Shown here one piece after another: positions 7,432-14,175 of a stretch of DNA of 24,291 bases (positions are counted from its first letter, which is position 1; every line of letters begins with the position of its first letter). Under the pieces are notes generated by a model. The model saw only the letters and a program-made list of their open reading frames with translations. It made no database searches and was not told the DNA's origin. This DNA comes from a virus: the IMG/VR virus record IMGVR_UViG_3300044960_000820, positions 1 through 24,291 of that record. The stretch is one strand, 5' to 3'. The position numbers and the translations under genes were made by a program.

Positions 7432-8830
7432 AGCTTTTGCGCGCCGGACGCGCCTCTTGGGCGTAATCGGCGGTTATTTGTTCCGTGCCATCGGACATCG
7501 AGATGTCCGCCGGCTCGATCTCCATGCCGAGAGTGGCGGCGATATTGGCGAAAACGTTCGCCGCCGTCTCGCGCGTGATCCATCGTTGCGTCTGAGCGAT
7601 CATCAATGAGGTCGTAATTTGCGACAGCGCCGTGCCGAGCTTGACCATATCCTTGGGCGACATTTCGGGTGCGATGATCTTGAAAGCATCGACCGCCGCG
7701 ATCATTTCGCCGTCGCGTTTGCGCACCTGTCGTTTGACGTGGCCGGCGGCAATCTTGGTCCTGATCTGGTAGCGAATAATCTGCCGCAGCATATCCTTCA
7801 CTATCAGCTGCGCCATACCGAGGCTCTTGAGCGCCGCCGGATCCATCTCCTGGGCGCTCGCTCGATTGACATCCGATCCCTCAGCAAACCAGGTCGGCGG
7901 CAGCCCGTGCGCCGCCAGAATGTGATTTTTGATCAGCCGCGCGTCCGCGGTCGCGTCGTCGGCGCTCATGTTCGGCGCCACCGCCTTGCGCTCGACCATT
8001 TCGTTGTGGATAAACTCCATGCCGCGCTTCGGCGGCGGCATATTCTTTTTACGCTCTTCGATCTGCTCCTGGGTCAAGCCCTTCATCGTCGTATCCCAGA
8101 TAAAGGAATTGACCAGCGAGCGCATATCTATGCGATCGAAAATAAACTGCTCGTAGCCGTCGAGTGAGTCCGAGGTCGCGAGCAGCTCCGAACGGCCGCG
8201 CGCGGCGTTGCTTACATTGTTAACGGCGAAATAGAAGCAGTCGCCGTCGCCGAAGGTTTCGCGCAGTCTCGCGGCGGCGGGGCTGAAAATGTTTTCGTCT
8301 GTGTCGTGGATGATTCTGTAGCGTTTGCCCCGCTTGCCGCCGCGCGATTTGAGCACGACGCCGATGCGAACCTCGCAGTTCTCCGGATCGGTGATGACCT
8401 CTTTGATCGACGCCGGATCGACATAGCCGAGCCGCACATCGCCGGCGAACTCGGAGACAAAAGCCGGATAGCATTGCTCGCCCAGGCCGAAGAGCTGGCG
8501 AATTTTTTGCGGCAGCTTTTGCTCGAGCTGGTTCACCGGATCGTACCAAAATTTTTGAATGATCCTATCGATTTCATCGTTATCGGCGACCCAGCCAATC
8601 CCCTCGCCGGACAAAAAATCGCGATACTTGGCTATGATCGCGCGGGCCATCGGATTGGTCTCCATCAGCCAGTATGCGATCTCGATCATGCGTTCCTGGC
8701 TGAGCGGCGTGAGATCCCGTTCCGAGGCCGTCAGCGGACGAAAGCCCTCTCCCGGATCGCGCAATGTTCCCCCCGGCGGGATCGCCGCCTCGCGAGCGAA
8801 CAGCGAACGGACTTTATCGATCACCTTCAC
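7424..8830 (-). CDS. Portal protein
   Basis: This 468-aa protein has the signature of portal proteins, the dodecameric ring at one capsid vertex that admits the DNA. Visible elements are YWLMETNPMARAIIAKYRDFLSG near residue 52, a glycine-basic hairpin (SRGGKRGKR) near 160, an acidic FGDGDCFYFAVNNVSN stretch near 190, and the helical HGLPPTWFAEG-SDVNRASAQEM segment near 315. The length is usual. The start is GTG at 8830, without a clear ribosome site and 5 bases after the upstream stop; a second GTG at 8824 is possible. It precedes the F-like gene and follows terminase, in standard order. Confidence 0.88.
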   Translation of the reverse strand: MKVIDKVRSLFAREAAIPPGGTLRDPGEGFRPLTASERDLTPLSQERMIEIAYWLMETNPMARAIIAKYRDFLSGEGIGWVADNDEIDRIIQKFWYDPVNQLEQKLPQKIRQLFGLGEQCYPAFVSEFAGDVRLGYVDPASIKEVITDPENCEVRIGVVLKSRGGKRGKRYRIIHDTDENIFSPAAARLRETFGDGDCFYFAVNNVSNAARGRSELLATSDSLDGYEQFIFDRIDMRSLVNSFIWDTTMKGLTQEQIEERKKNMPPPKRGMEFIHNEMVERKAVAPNMSADDATADARLIKNHILAAHGLPPTWFAEGSDVNRASAQEMDPAALKSLGMAQLIVKDMLRQIIRYQIRTKIAAGHVKRQVRKRDGEMIAAVDAFKIIAPEMSPKDMVKLGTALSQITTSLMIAQTQRWITRETAANVFANIAATLGMEIEPADISMSDGTEQITADYAQEARPARKSYA

Positions 8831-8834
8831 CTTA

Positions 8835-9065
8835 TTATATATCTCCGAATCCCATCGCCGCCCGGGCTTTTAAGGATTGACGCTCCATACGCTCGGCGAG
8901 CGTCGGTCGAGCGCGCCGACGCCGCAGCAGAGTCGCATATTCGACATAGGCCCGGCGCAAGAAGTCCCGCTTGCACTGGACCCCGCAAAACCTTTGTGTC
9001 CTACCGTTCGACCGCCGAAGATATTCGCGACCGCAGAAATCGCATTGGCTTGTCTGAGATTCCAT
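8835..9065 (-). CDS. Small zinc-finger protein
   Basis: This 76-aa protein has CDFCG and FCGVQC, giving a C-x2-C plus C-x3-C arrangement that should bind one zinc. This FCS-like finger (C-x-x-C-G-...-R-F-C-x-x-x-C) is common at the start of phage and mobile-element proteins. A basic, helical tail rich in arginine follows, which would suit nucleic acid binding. I chose ATG at 9065, after GGGGGT; the longer frame to 9095 would start at TTG. It sits between terminase and portal. It could help DNA packaging or regulation, as small Mu Com-like zinc proteins do, but that is a guess. Confidence 0.68.
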   Translation of the reverse strand: MESQTSQCDFCGREYLRRSNGRTQRFCGVQCKRDFLRRAYVEYATLLRRRRARPTLAERMERQSLKARAAMGFGDI

Positions 9066-9098
9066 TAGGACCCCCCGAATTTCGCACAGAATCAAATG

Positions 9099-10559
9099 CT
9101 ACGTTTGAATCTCCACCCCGACCATGCCCAACCTATGCCGCGAGCCCGATCGCGTTTTTAATCGAAATATGGCCGGCTGTCGCTCAATCGCCACCTCGCC
9201 GACGGCCGCTGCCGGCCCGCCGGCCGCCATCTCGGCCAGAGCGGCAGCCCAGAAGTAATCGGCGTGACCGGTCTCGTCGCTGCGCTCGGCGTCGAAACGG
9301 AAATGGCCGGTCGCCGTCGCATAGCGCTTGACCGAATGGATCGAGTTGCGGATCTTGGTCTCGGCCGGCAGCACCCGGCGATGGTCGTCGAGCGATTGCT
9401 TGAATTTGCCGGCCAGCGCTTCTTTGTTCGCGCTGGTAAAATCAATAGGCTCGACCTTCCACGCGCCAAATTTGGTTTGCGCGGTCTCGGCGAGCTGCAT
9501 GCCGAGGCCGCTCTGATCGATGCAAGCCCGACGGAGCCGCGGCAGACCGAGAATCGCATGCAGAACCAGGCGCTGCATGAAAAAGGGCGCGCGCGAGAGC
9601 GATATCACCGCCTGCGGCTTCACGACGCGTCCGATTCGCTCATCGAGCCAGAATACGGTCAGATCGCGACGCCGGCCGATGTCCACGCCGAGATACAGCT
9701 CGCCGCCGAATTCGATGCCGGCGAAAATATCCTCGCAGTCGATATCGATTTCAATCTTGGTCTCGCGATAGCGGTCGAAGGCGGCTTGGGCGCGCGCCAG
9801 CAACGATTCGGCCCACGGCGGCATGATCTCCACCTCCGGGTCCTCGCAAGCGGTAATCAGATCGAAGCCGATGTAAGCGGTCGCCTCATCTATATATTTA
9901 ACGAGATATTCCTGCTCGGCGCCCTCCTGGTCGTCCATCGCGGCTATCAGGGCCTCCGGCGAGATGGCGTTCCCCTCCTCGTCCTTCAATTCCAGGCCCT
10001 GGGCGACCGCCTGAAAAATATCCAGAGCGTGGTGATCGAACTTTTCGTTGGCCTCCAGTTCATAAAATTTGTTCTGCTTGCCATTGGGCGTCGAATAAAC
10101 GCGTATTTTGTAGCCGCGCGTGATAGTGGGAAACAGCGCCGTCCAAATCGCTCGGCTGTCCTGGTGAAATGCAAATTCATCGAGCAACACGTTCGCCGAT
10201 GTGCCGCGCGCGGTGTCGGGGTTGGCCGGCAAGCCGTAAATCGCGGAGCCGTTGGGGAAATGGAGTTCGAGCATTTTATATTTTCGCTCGTTGTCGCCTT
10301 CGAAAACCCCTTCGATCTCTTCCGCCGCCATGCCGTAAGCCATCGCGTGCTTTTTGGCCTCTGCTATTAGTCTTTTGGATTGCCGTTCGCCGCGCGATAG
10401 AAAGAGCCATTCGGTCTTGCGCGAATAGCAATCATCCACCGCCTCGAGCGTTGCGATAAAGCTCTTCCCCGTCTGCCGCGCCCAACGCCGATGCTTGAAG
10501 CGCGCCTTTTTCGCCATTTCGGCCTTTTGATATTCGGTGAGCTTAATCGCCGGCTGCAT
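9099..10559 (-). CDS. Terminase large subunit (Mu gp28-like)
   Basis: This 486-aa DNA-packaging motor has both expected parts. The ATPase domain has RRWARQTGKS as Walker A (residues 24-33), VLLDEFAF as Walker B (near 124-131) and VYSTPNG as the coupling motif (154-160). The nuclease domain has an RNase H-like acidic set: YLGVDIG (Asp293), ACIDQSG (Asp348) and HADYFWAAAL (Asp434). Cleavage of concatemeric or host-joined DNA during headful packaging is its known role; in transposable phages it cuts integrated copies. ATG at 10559 overlaps the small terminase by 17 bases. All key residues are present, so it should be functional. Confidence 0.93.
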   Translation of the reverse strand: MQPAIKLTEYQKAEMAKKARFKHRRWARQTGKSFIATLEAVDDCYSRKTEWLFLSRGERQSKRLIAEAKKHAMAYGMAAEEIEGVFEGDNERKYKMLELHFPNGSAIYGLPANPDTARGTSANVLLDEFAFHQDSRAIWTALFPTITRGYKIRVYSTPNGKQNKFYELEANEKFDHHALDIFQAVAQGLELKDEEGNAISPEALIAAMDDQEGAEQEYLVKYIDEATAYIGFDLITACEDPEVEIMPPWAESLLARAQAAFDRYRETKIEIDIDCEDIFAGIEFGGELYLGVDIGRRRDLTVFWLDERIGRVVKPQAVISLSRAPFFMQRLVLHAILGLPRLRRACIDQSGLGMQLAETAQTKFGAWKVEPIDFTSANKEALAGKFKQSLDDHRRVLPAETKIRNSIHSVKRYATATGHFRFDAERSDETGHADYFWAAALAEMAAGGPAAAVGEVAIERQPAIFRLKTRSGSRHRLGMVGVEIQT

Positions 10560-11166
10560 CGATTATGCCGTACACTTCCTCGCGTATTTTCTTCAGCGTC
10601 GCCGCATCGAGGCCCTTTTTCCGGCCGATCTCTTCGATCGCCTTGGCGGCGCCGGCCGCTTTTTGCTGCGCCGCCTCGATCGCCGCCTCTTTCATCTGCA
10701 GCGCCCGCTCCAGCAGGGCGATTTTTTCCCGATCGTTGCGCGTCCGTTCCTGCAATATCCGATTGCGCTCGCGTTGCACGTCGATGCGCTTTTCCGCCGC
10801 CGCCAAATAACCCAGCTCGATCGGATCGCTCTCGTCGAAGCGCTTGGCTGCCAGCAGCTGAGCGACCGTGAGCCTTTGCTTCACCAGCTCCTCCACGTCG
10901 GTCGTCGGACTGTTTTTCAACGCGGCGAGCATGCCGTCCGCCTCTTTGCGCGCCTCGATGAACGGTCGCTCCACCGCGAGCCAATACTCGCGATAGCGAT
11001 AGATCGCGTTGTCGTCGATCCGCTCGCCGGTTTTTTCGGCGACTTCATCGCAAATCGACTGCACCGAGCGGACCCCCGGCCCCTCGACGAACGCCCGCTC
11101 GATGATTTCGCGCGCCGCGCGCGACAATCGCGCGATCGCGGGAAATGTTTTGCGCCTGACTTTCAC
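10543..11166 (-). CDS. Terminase small subunit (Mu gp27-like, DUF3486 type)
   Basis: This 207-aa protein resembles Mu gp27. It has an N-terminal DNA-recognition region with helix-turn-helix character (SRAAREIIERAFVEG, then VRSVQSICDEVAEKTGERIDDNAIYRY), then a long helical, charged coiled-coil region over residues 95-190. It would recognise phage DNA ends and hand them to the large subunit, whose gene overlaps it by 17 bases. The start codon is GTG at 11166 with GAGG about 8 bases upstream. The order small terminase, large terminase, portal, F is the Mu arrangement. Confidence 0.85.
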   Translation of the reverse strand: MKVRRKTFPAIARLSRAAREIIERAFVEGPGVRSVQSICDEVAEKTGERIDDNAIYRYREYWLAVERPFIEARKEADGMLAALKNSPTTDVEELVKQRLTVAQLLAAKRFDESDPIELGYLAAAEKRIDVQRERNRILQERTRNDREKIALLERALQMKEAAIEAAQQKAAGAAKAIEEIGRKKGLDAATLKKIREEVYGIIDAAGD

Positions 11167-11182
11167 CTCTCACGCCTCGTCC

Positions 11183-11515
11183 TCATTCGATATGCACCCC
11201 CGCATCCCGGATATTGCCCTCTAAGAGATCGGTGCCGGCGGCCGTGATGCGCCACATGAGCGACTCGGTTTTGCCGACGCGGACGCGTTTTTGCTTGACG
11301 TACTCCTTGTCGAGCAAATAGTAGAGATTGCCGCGCAACATCTCGCGCGTTTGCGGATATCGCCGGCCGACCTTCAAATAGAGCAGGTCTTCGTCGAGGT
11401 AGGTCTCGATCGACTCTCTATCGCCGCGTTCGCGCTCGATGGCGGCCTGAAGGACCTCCAGGATCATTCCGCGCGTGGCGAACTTTTCCTCCCTATCGTC
11501 TCTGATCCTAGCCAT
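11183..11515 (-). CDS. Winged-helix-like protein upstream of terminase
   Basis: This 110-aa protein looks like a small winged helix-turn-helix. Helices span residues 15-30 and 55-70; then comes a recognition-type stretch (REMLRGNLYYLLDKEYVKQ) and a wing (VRVGKTESLMWRITAAGTDLLEG). Similar proteins with a closing G-x-D-L-L-E-G are familiar just upstream of small terminase genes in Mu-like phages. Whether they act in packaging or transcription is not known to me. ATG at 11515 overlaps the preceding stop by 8 bases. DNA binding is inferred from fold only. Confidence 0.72.
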   Translation of the reverse strand: MARIRDDREEKFATRGMILEVLQAAIERERGDRESIETYLDEDLLYLKVGRRYPQTREMLRGNLYYLLDKEYVKQKRVRVGKTESLMWRITAAGTDLLEGNIRDAGVHIE

Positions 11516-11876
11516 GTTTCATCTCGTCGAGCCGAGCGTGCAGTCTCTCGACCGATCGATGGAGCATTTCTTGACCGATCAGGATTTCCTCAAACTTCAT
11601 CTGGTCCTTCTGCGGCAGATTCTTCACCGCATCGGCCAATGTCGTCAGCGCAACGGCCTGGCGGGTCTGCGCAAGCAAAAAGCGCGGCAGGAAATAGATC
11701 GCCGCGCCCAGGATGACGAAAGCAACGAAAAAATCCGATCCCTGCTCGCGTATGAGCTGTTGCACCCACGGCGGCACCTCGGCGAGCGTGTGAATCGCGC
11801 CGAAGGCGCCGATCGTCGCGCCGATCGCTGCCGCCGGCGTCGTCCATTTTTTTGCGTGCCCGTTCTCCTCGTTCAA
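11508..11876 (-). CDS. Membrane protein with C-terminal coiled coil (DUF2730/Mu gp25-like candidate)
   Basis: This 122-aa protein has two hydrophobic segments, AAAIGATIGAFGAIHTLA (residues 15-32) and FFVAFVILGAAIYFLPRFLLA (49-69). A charged helical tail over residues 85-120 suits a coiled coil. Mu-like phages encode a one- or two-pass membrane protein of this size before the winged-helix and terminase genes. Start is TTG at 11876, overlapping the previous TGA (TTGA junction), with GGGG 6 bases upstream; no better start exists. A holin or spanin-like role is possible but unproven. Confidence 0.65.
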   Translation of the reverse strand: MNEENGHAKKWTTPAAAIGATIGAFGAIHTLAEVPPWVQQLIREQGSDFFVAFVILGAAIYFLPRFLLAQTRQAVALTTLADAVKNLPQKDQMKFEEILIGQEMLHRSVERLHARLDEMKHG

Positions 11877-12457
11877 AAAATCCCCTTTTTGTCCGGCGCC
11901 GATTCGGCAATTTTCTGGAGCAAATACTTGAGCGCGGCTTCTAGATCGTCCAGGCGCTTGCTCATCTCGCTCGTCGCTCCGTGCTCAATCTTCACGGCGC
12001 CAAGCTCGGAGACTTCGATCTTCGATCCGGGCTCGTTGCTGCGACAGATCGTGATGCTGCCGTAGCCGCCGCCGCCCGGAACGAGCGGCACGCCCGCACC
12101 TGGCGCGATCGTCATTGCGCCGCCGCCGCCGCCGGCGCGCAAGCACGCCGACGCGCGGTCCCGCGAGAGGGCGACCAGCGCATCTTTAATGTCGGATGAG
12201 AACATCGGCGAGCAGCCGAGCAGAGGAAAAAACAAAAATAAGACTAGCAGTTTTTTATCCGGTGGGTCCCAACGCCAAAAAAAATGCACCAGCAAGCCGC
12301 CCACGACCGCGCCCACAAGCACGCCGAAAAATGGCCAGGCATCGAAGATGGTCGCCATCGCCGCGGATAAGGTTTCCTCGCCGCTGGTCAGGGCATAACA
12401 CTCATAGAGGAGCAGTCCGACGATTGCGCTAAGCCATGCGAGCTTGCCTTTTGTCAT
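11873..12457 (-). CDS. Multi-pass membrane protein with internal lipobox and glycine-rich region
   Basis: This 194-aa protein starts at ATG 12457 in an ATGA overlap with the previous gene. Hydrophobic segments lie at residues 8-24, 42-60 and 68-82. The third, KKLLVLFLFFPLLGC, reads exactly like a lipoprotein signal with Cys82 as the acylated residue. Then follow a glycine-rich stretch (residues 108-133), a cysteine-containing ITICRS, and a helical coiled-coil end. It may be a fusion of a two-pass membrane protein with a lipoprotein, or two overlapping products. A lysis role (holin/spanin) fits the position but is inference. Confidence 0.6.
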   Translation of the reverse strand: MTKGKLAWLSAIVGLLLYECYALTSGEETLSAAMATIFDAWPFFGVLVGAVVGGLLVHFFWRWDPPDKKLLVLFLFFPLLGCSPMFSSDIKDALVALSRDRASACLRAGGGGGAMTIAPGAGVPLVPGGGGYGSITICRSNEPGSKIEVSELGAVKIEHGATSEMSKRLDDLEAALKYLLQKIAESAPDKKGIF

Positions 12458-12864
12458 TCGACGAACTCCCATTCCACCTCGCGCAGTCCCCACTCCTCTG
12501 GCCGAAAACCTAGGGCCTCGATCACGGCGTCGGAAAGATCGATGCCTGCGCCGTTGATGGGGTATTTTTTGGCGTCGCCCTCGCGCACTTGTCCGCGCAT
12601 CGTTTCCGCGCGCGGTCGTGCGCCGCCGAAAACATAAGCCTCATCGTCTGGATAGCTGCGGAACGGAAACCACGGTCCGAGATCGAGCACCGGGCAAATA
12701 ACGCTGCGCGCGGAGGTCGCGGTCGGCCTTCGCACTACCCTCACCGTGCGCCAGAGCGCGCGGCGCGCCGGCAGCGCGACGAACAGAGAATCCTCTCTGA
12801 TCGTGAGCCCGGCGGCCGTCAGGCCGCCGATCAGTCCCTCGCGCGAGGCGACGACCGTGATCAT
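12454..12864 (-). CDS. Double-psi beta-barrel-like protein (RlpA/3D type), possible lysis protein
   Basis: This 136-aa protein shows features I associate with small double-psi beta-barrel (RlpA/3D-like) phage proteins: an opening ITVVASREGLIGGLTAAG, FVALPARRALWRTVRVVR (residues 29-46), DLGPWFP near residue 63, and NGAGIDLSDAVIEALGF near 106. Such barrels occur in peptidoglycan-active enzymes. It is the first gene of the late operon. The start is ATG at 12864, only five bases after the T-run of the leader terminator, with no clear ribosome site (a TTG lies two codons upstream). No lysozyme or transglycosylase is otherwise visible, so this could be the lysis enzyme. Confidence 0.55.
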   Translation of the reverse strand: MITVVASREGLIGGLTAAGLTIREDSLFVALPARRALWRTVRVVRRPTATSARSVICPVLDLGPWFPFRSYPDDEAYVFGGARPRAETMRGQVREGDAKKYPINGAGIDLSDAVIEALGFRPEEWGLREVEWEFVE

Positions 12865-12868
12865 GCGC

Positions 12869-12930
12869 AAAAAAAGGCTCTATCGCCGCGCGCTCAGAAG
12901 ACGCCACTCTCCGCGCGCAAGCGATGAGCC
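12869..12930 (-). terminator. Intrinsic terminator in the late operon leader
   Basis: Read on the minus strand, arm 12930-12926 (GGCTC) pairs with 12880-12876 (GAGCC); the stem continues with 5 bp (12125 side: 12125 is not involved; positions 12121-12125 plus 800, that is 12921-12925, with 12882-12886) and 6 bp (12913-12918 with 12888-12893), around a 19-base loop. Seven T residues (12875-12869) follow at once. That is a textbook rho-independent terminator of 16 paired bases. It lies five bases before the first late start codon, so no promoter fits between. All late transcription must cross it. Confidence 0.75.
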
Positions 12931-12940
12931 GTTTGTTTCT

Positions 12941-12969
12941 ATTATAGCGCTCGCACGCGAAAAGCGAAA
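12941..12969 (-). promoter_or_regulatory. Candidate late promoter, TATAAT with poor -35
   Basis: On the minus strand a perfect TATAAT lies at 12946-12941. At 17 bases upstream the sequence is TTTCGC, a poor -35 match, so an activator may be needed, as for Mu middle and late promoters. TTTCGC and TTTTCGC lie close together there as a short direct repeat that could be a binding site. RNA would start near 12934, four bases before the terminator hairpin. Confidence 0.5.
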
Positions 12970-12983
12970 TACCAATCGATTAC

Positions 12984-13012
12984 TTGCTATCGGAGCTAAG
13001 CGCGCTTATAAT
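12984..13012 (+). promoter_or_regulatory. Strong sigma-70 promoter for the small RHH-like gene
   Basis: TTGCTA at 12984-12989 and TATAAT at 13007-13012 are separated by exactly 17 bases. The predicted start near 13019 falls at the ribosome site GGAGG (13020-13024) of the gene at 13037, giving a very short leader. It diverges from the candidate late promoter at 12941. Confidence 0.75.
12997..13008. promoter_or_regulatory. 12-bp perfect palindrome over the -10 box, candidate operator
   Basis: TAAGCGCGCTTA is a perfect palindrome that covers the end of the spacer and the first two bases of the TATAAT. Binding here would block the rightward promoter. A ribbon-helix-helix protein, as encoded just downstream, typically binds such short palindromes and represses itself. 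Confidence 0.45.
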
Positions 13013-13036
13013 GCTTCGCGGAGGATGAATAAAAAA

Positions 13037-13234
13037 ATGGCGAATAAGAAAATCTTGTTGCGCAACGTTCCGCCGGCGCTCCATGATGCCGCGAAGACAA
13101 TTGCGGCCCATCTCGGCATCTCGCTCGAACGTCTCATTCTCGAGGCCGTCCATGCCCATTGCCTGCGCATCGCGCACGAGCGGAACATCACCGAGCACGT
13201 AATATCTCAAATAGAAAAGGGACGACCTAGATAG
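13037..13234 (+). CDS. Small Arc/FitA-like ribbon-helix-helix protein candidate
   Basis: This 65-aa protein starts at ATG 13037 and is the only plus-strand gene among the leftward block. A basic MANKK opening is followed by ILLRNVP (the predicted DNA-contacting strand), PALHDAAKTIAAHLGISLERLILEAV (two helices with a GIS turn) and a C-terminal helix. That strand-helix-helix order matches Arc/MetJ-type antitoxins and regulators such as FitA. An ATG at 13025 sits directly against GGAGG, so 13037, 12 bases away, is preferred. No toxin gene is adjacent in the same direction, so a regulator is more likely than an antitoxin. Its stop is 2 bases from a convergent gene. Confidence 0.65.
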   Translation: MANKKILLRNVPPALHDAAKTIAAHLGISLERLILEAVHAHCLRIAHERNITEHVISQIEKGRPR

Positions 13235-13236
13235 GC

Positions 13237-13662
13237 CTAGATGGAGCGCAGGGCGTTAATCAAACACGCGATCTCGTTGGGTATTAGACATGCGCGCCGC
13301 GATTTGCGTGTTTCGTGACCCAGGCGACGCAGGTTGTGGAAGCCGATCCAGAGACGTCCGGGGACGCGCCCCTCGCGCTTTTCGTCCTCGGGGTGGATGT
13401 CGGGATGGAATTCAAGCAGGCAATCGACAGCAGTCTTGTAGCTCCGCGGCTGCCGGGTTTTGACGGAATCGTCGATCGTCGCGATGAAATCATCGATTTC
13501 ATCGTCGGCTAGAACGCTGGAGACGTAATGGTAGCCGCTGGCCGATCCGGCGGACGGCCAGCGGAAGATCAACCAAATTTTCTGCGGCCGCTTGCGATCC
13601 CGATATAGCCGAAGCTCCCCGAGATGCGCGAGCGGGATGACCACGTCGGATTCGCGAATCAT
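13237..13662 (-). CDS. Hypothetical protein ending the accessory operon
   Basis: This 141-aa protein has no family I recognise. The N-terminal half looks beta-rich (VVIPLAHLGELRLYRD, KIWLIFRWPSAG, YHYVSSVLA). An acidic helix follows (DDEIDDFIATIDD), then a C-terminal half with GRLWIGFHNLRRLGHETRK and a conserved-looking cysteine pair near the end. ATG at 13662 overlaps the upstream TGA (ATGA junction). It ends 2 bases from the convergent small regulator gene, so read-through transcripts of this operon would be antisense to that gene. Confidence 0.65.
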   Translation of the reverse strand: MIRESDVVIPLAHLGELRLYRDRKRPQKIWLIFRWPSAGSASGYHYVSSVLADDEIDDFIATIDDSVKTRQPRSYKTAVDCLLEFHPDIHPEDEKREGRVPGRLWIGFHNLRRLGHETRKSRRACLIPNEIACLINALRSI

Positions 13663-14057
13663 CGGCGCATTTGGGCTCGGCGCATTTGGGCTCGAAAGGC
13701 GCGATGTTCGTCGGTCTCCTCATCGCGCAGCTCTTTGGCCACTCGCGAAATAGTCTCCCAATTACGCTCGATCACGAGCGTGGCAGTGACCGACTCCCAC
13801 TCGCCAGCGTGGATCGGGACGAACTCTTCGTCTCCGCTCGCATTGCAATAGAGGGCATCGACCATGTTGAGGTACGCATAGCGCGCGACCGGAGGAATCA
13901 TCCGCTCAATATCCGGTCTCTCCGGAAAATTGATTTCCCCGGCGGGAGAAATGCAGCCGGCGCCAATCTCGAGCAGATCGGATACATCCTGCGCCTGCTC
14001 GGCGCTCGCCGAAGCGAGCGCTTTGCCCAGTTCCTGGGCCGCCTCTTTGATCGTCAT
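13659..14057 (-). CDS. Hypothetical acidic protein of the accessory operon
   Basis: This 132-aa protein begins MTIKEAAQELGKALASASAEQAQDV. It carries mostly helices, an SPAGEINFPERPDIERMIPP segment, and a C-terminal charged helix ending in a duplicated AQMRR. I chose ATG at 14057, preceded by AAAGGAG. An alternative in-frame ATG at 14174 has an even better GGAGGTG site inside the end of the vWA gene. It would add 39 residues translated from the hairpin region at 14069-14159, which does not look like protein-selected sequence. Function unknown; it is co-transcribed with the MoxR-vWA pair. Confidence 0.6.
   Translation of the reverse strand: MTIKEAAQELGKALASASAEQAQDVSDLLEIGAGCISPAGEINFPERPDIERMIPPVARYAYLNMVDALYCNASGDEEFVPIHAGEWESVTATLVIERNWETISRVAKELRDEETDEHRAFRAQMRRAQMRR
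13664..13693. repeat. 15-bp perfect tandem duplication
   Basis: The unit GGCGCATTTGGGCTC occurs twice head to tail at 13664-13678 and 13679-13693. It lies at the end of the upstream gene and doubles its last five residues (AQMRR), two bases before the next start codon at 13662. It looks like a recent slippage duplication. Confidence 0.9.
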
Positions 14058-14068
14058 AGAAAACTCCT

Positions 14069-14159
14069 TTCCCCCGTCGCGGGGGAATATCTCGATGGCG
14101 AGGGTCTGCCTCGTCAGCGGCGGGAGACCATTCCCGCCGGACCGGGGAAAAGCCCCGGT
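14069..14159. repeat. Cluster of three hairpins before an operon gene
   Basis: Three perfect inverted repeats follow one another: 14069-14076 with 14080-14087 (8 bp, loop TCG), 14119-14125 with 14132-14138 (7 bp), and 14141-14147 with 14153-14159 (7 bp, loop AAAAG). The last could act as a weak terminator. The first lies directly against the ribosome site of the gene at 14057. The region resembles the leader at 16781-16822 and may be a dispersed palindromic element. Confidence 0.75.
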
Positions 14160-14175
14160 TTCGGCTAATGTCATT

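Noticed and set aside
8306-9331. A 341-codon plus-strand frame across portal and zinc-finger genes
   Set aside because: Antisense to two supported genes and spanning their junction; composition is that of a shadow frame.
9264-10370. A 368-codon plus-strand frame in the large terminase gene
   Set aside because: Antisense to a terminase with all catalytic motifs; no start signal.
12746-13036. Long plus-strand frame upstream of the small regulator
   Set aside because: It is antisense to the first late gene and crosses the promoter and terminator; the regulator's own promoter lies inside it.
13037-13662. Toxin-antitoxin pair formed by the RHH-like gene and its convergent neighbour
   Set aside because: The two genes converge rather than form an operon, and the 141-aa neighbour shows no toxin motif I recognise.
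14058-14174. Extension of the 13659 gene to the ATG at 14174
   Set aside because: The ribosome site is strong, but the 39 added residues are read through three hairpins and resemble translated repeat DNA; kept only as an alternative.
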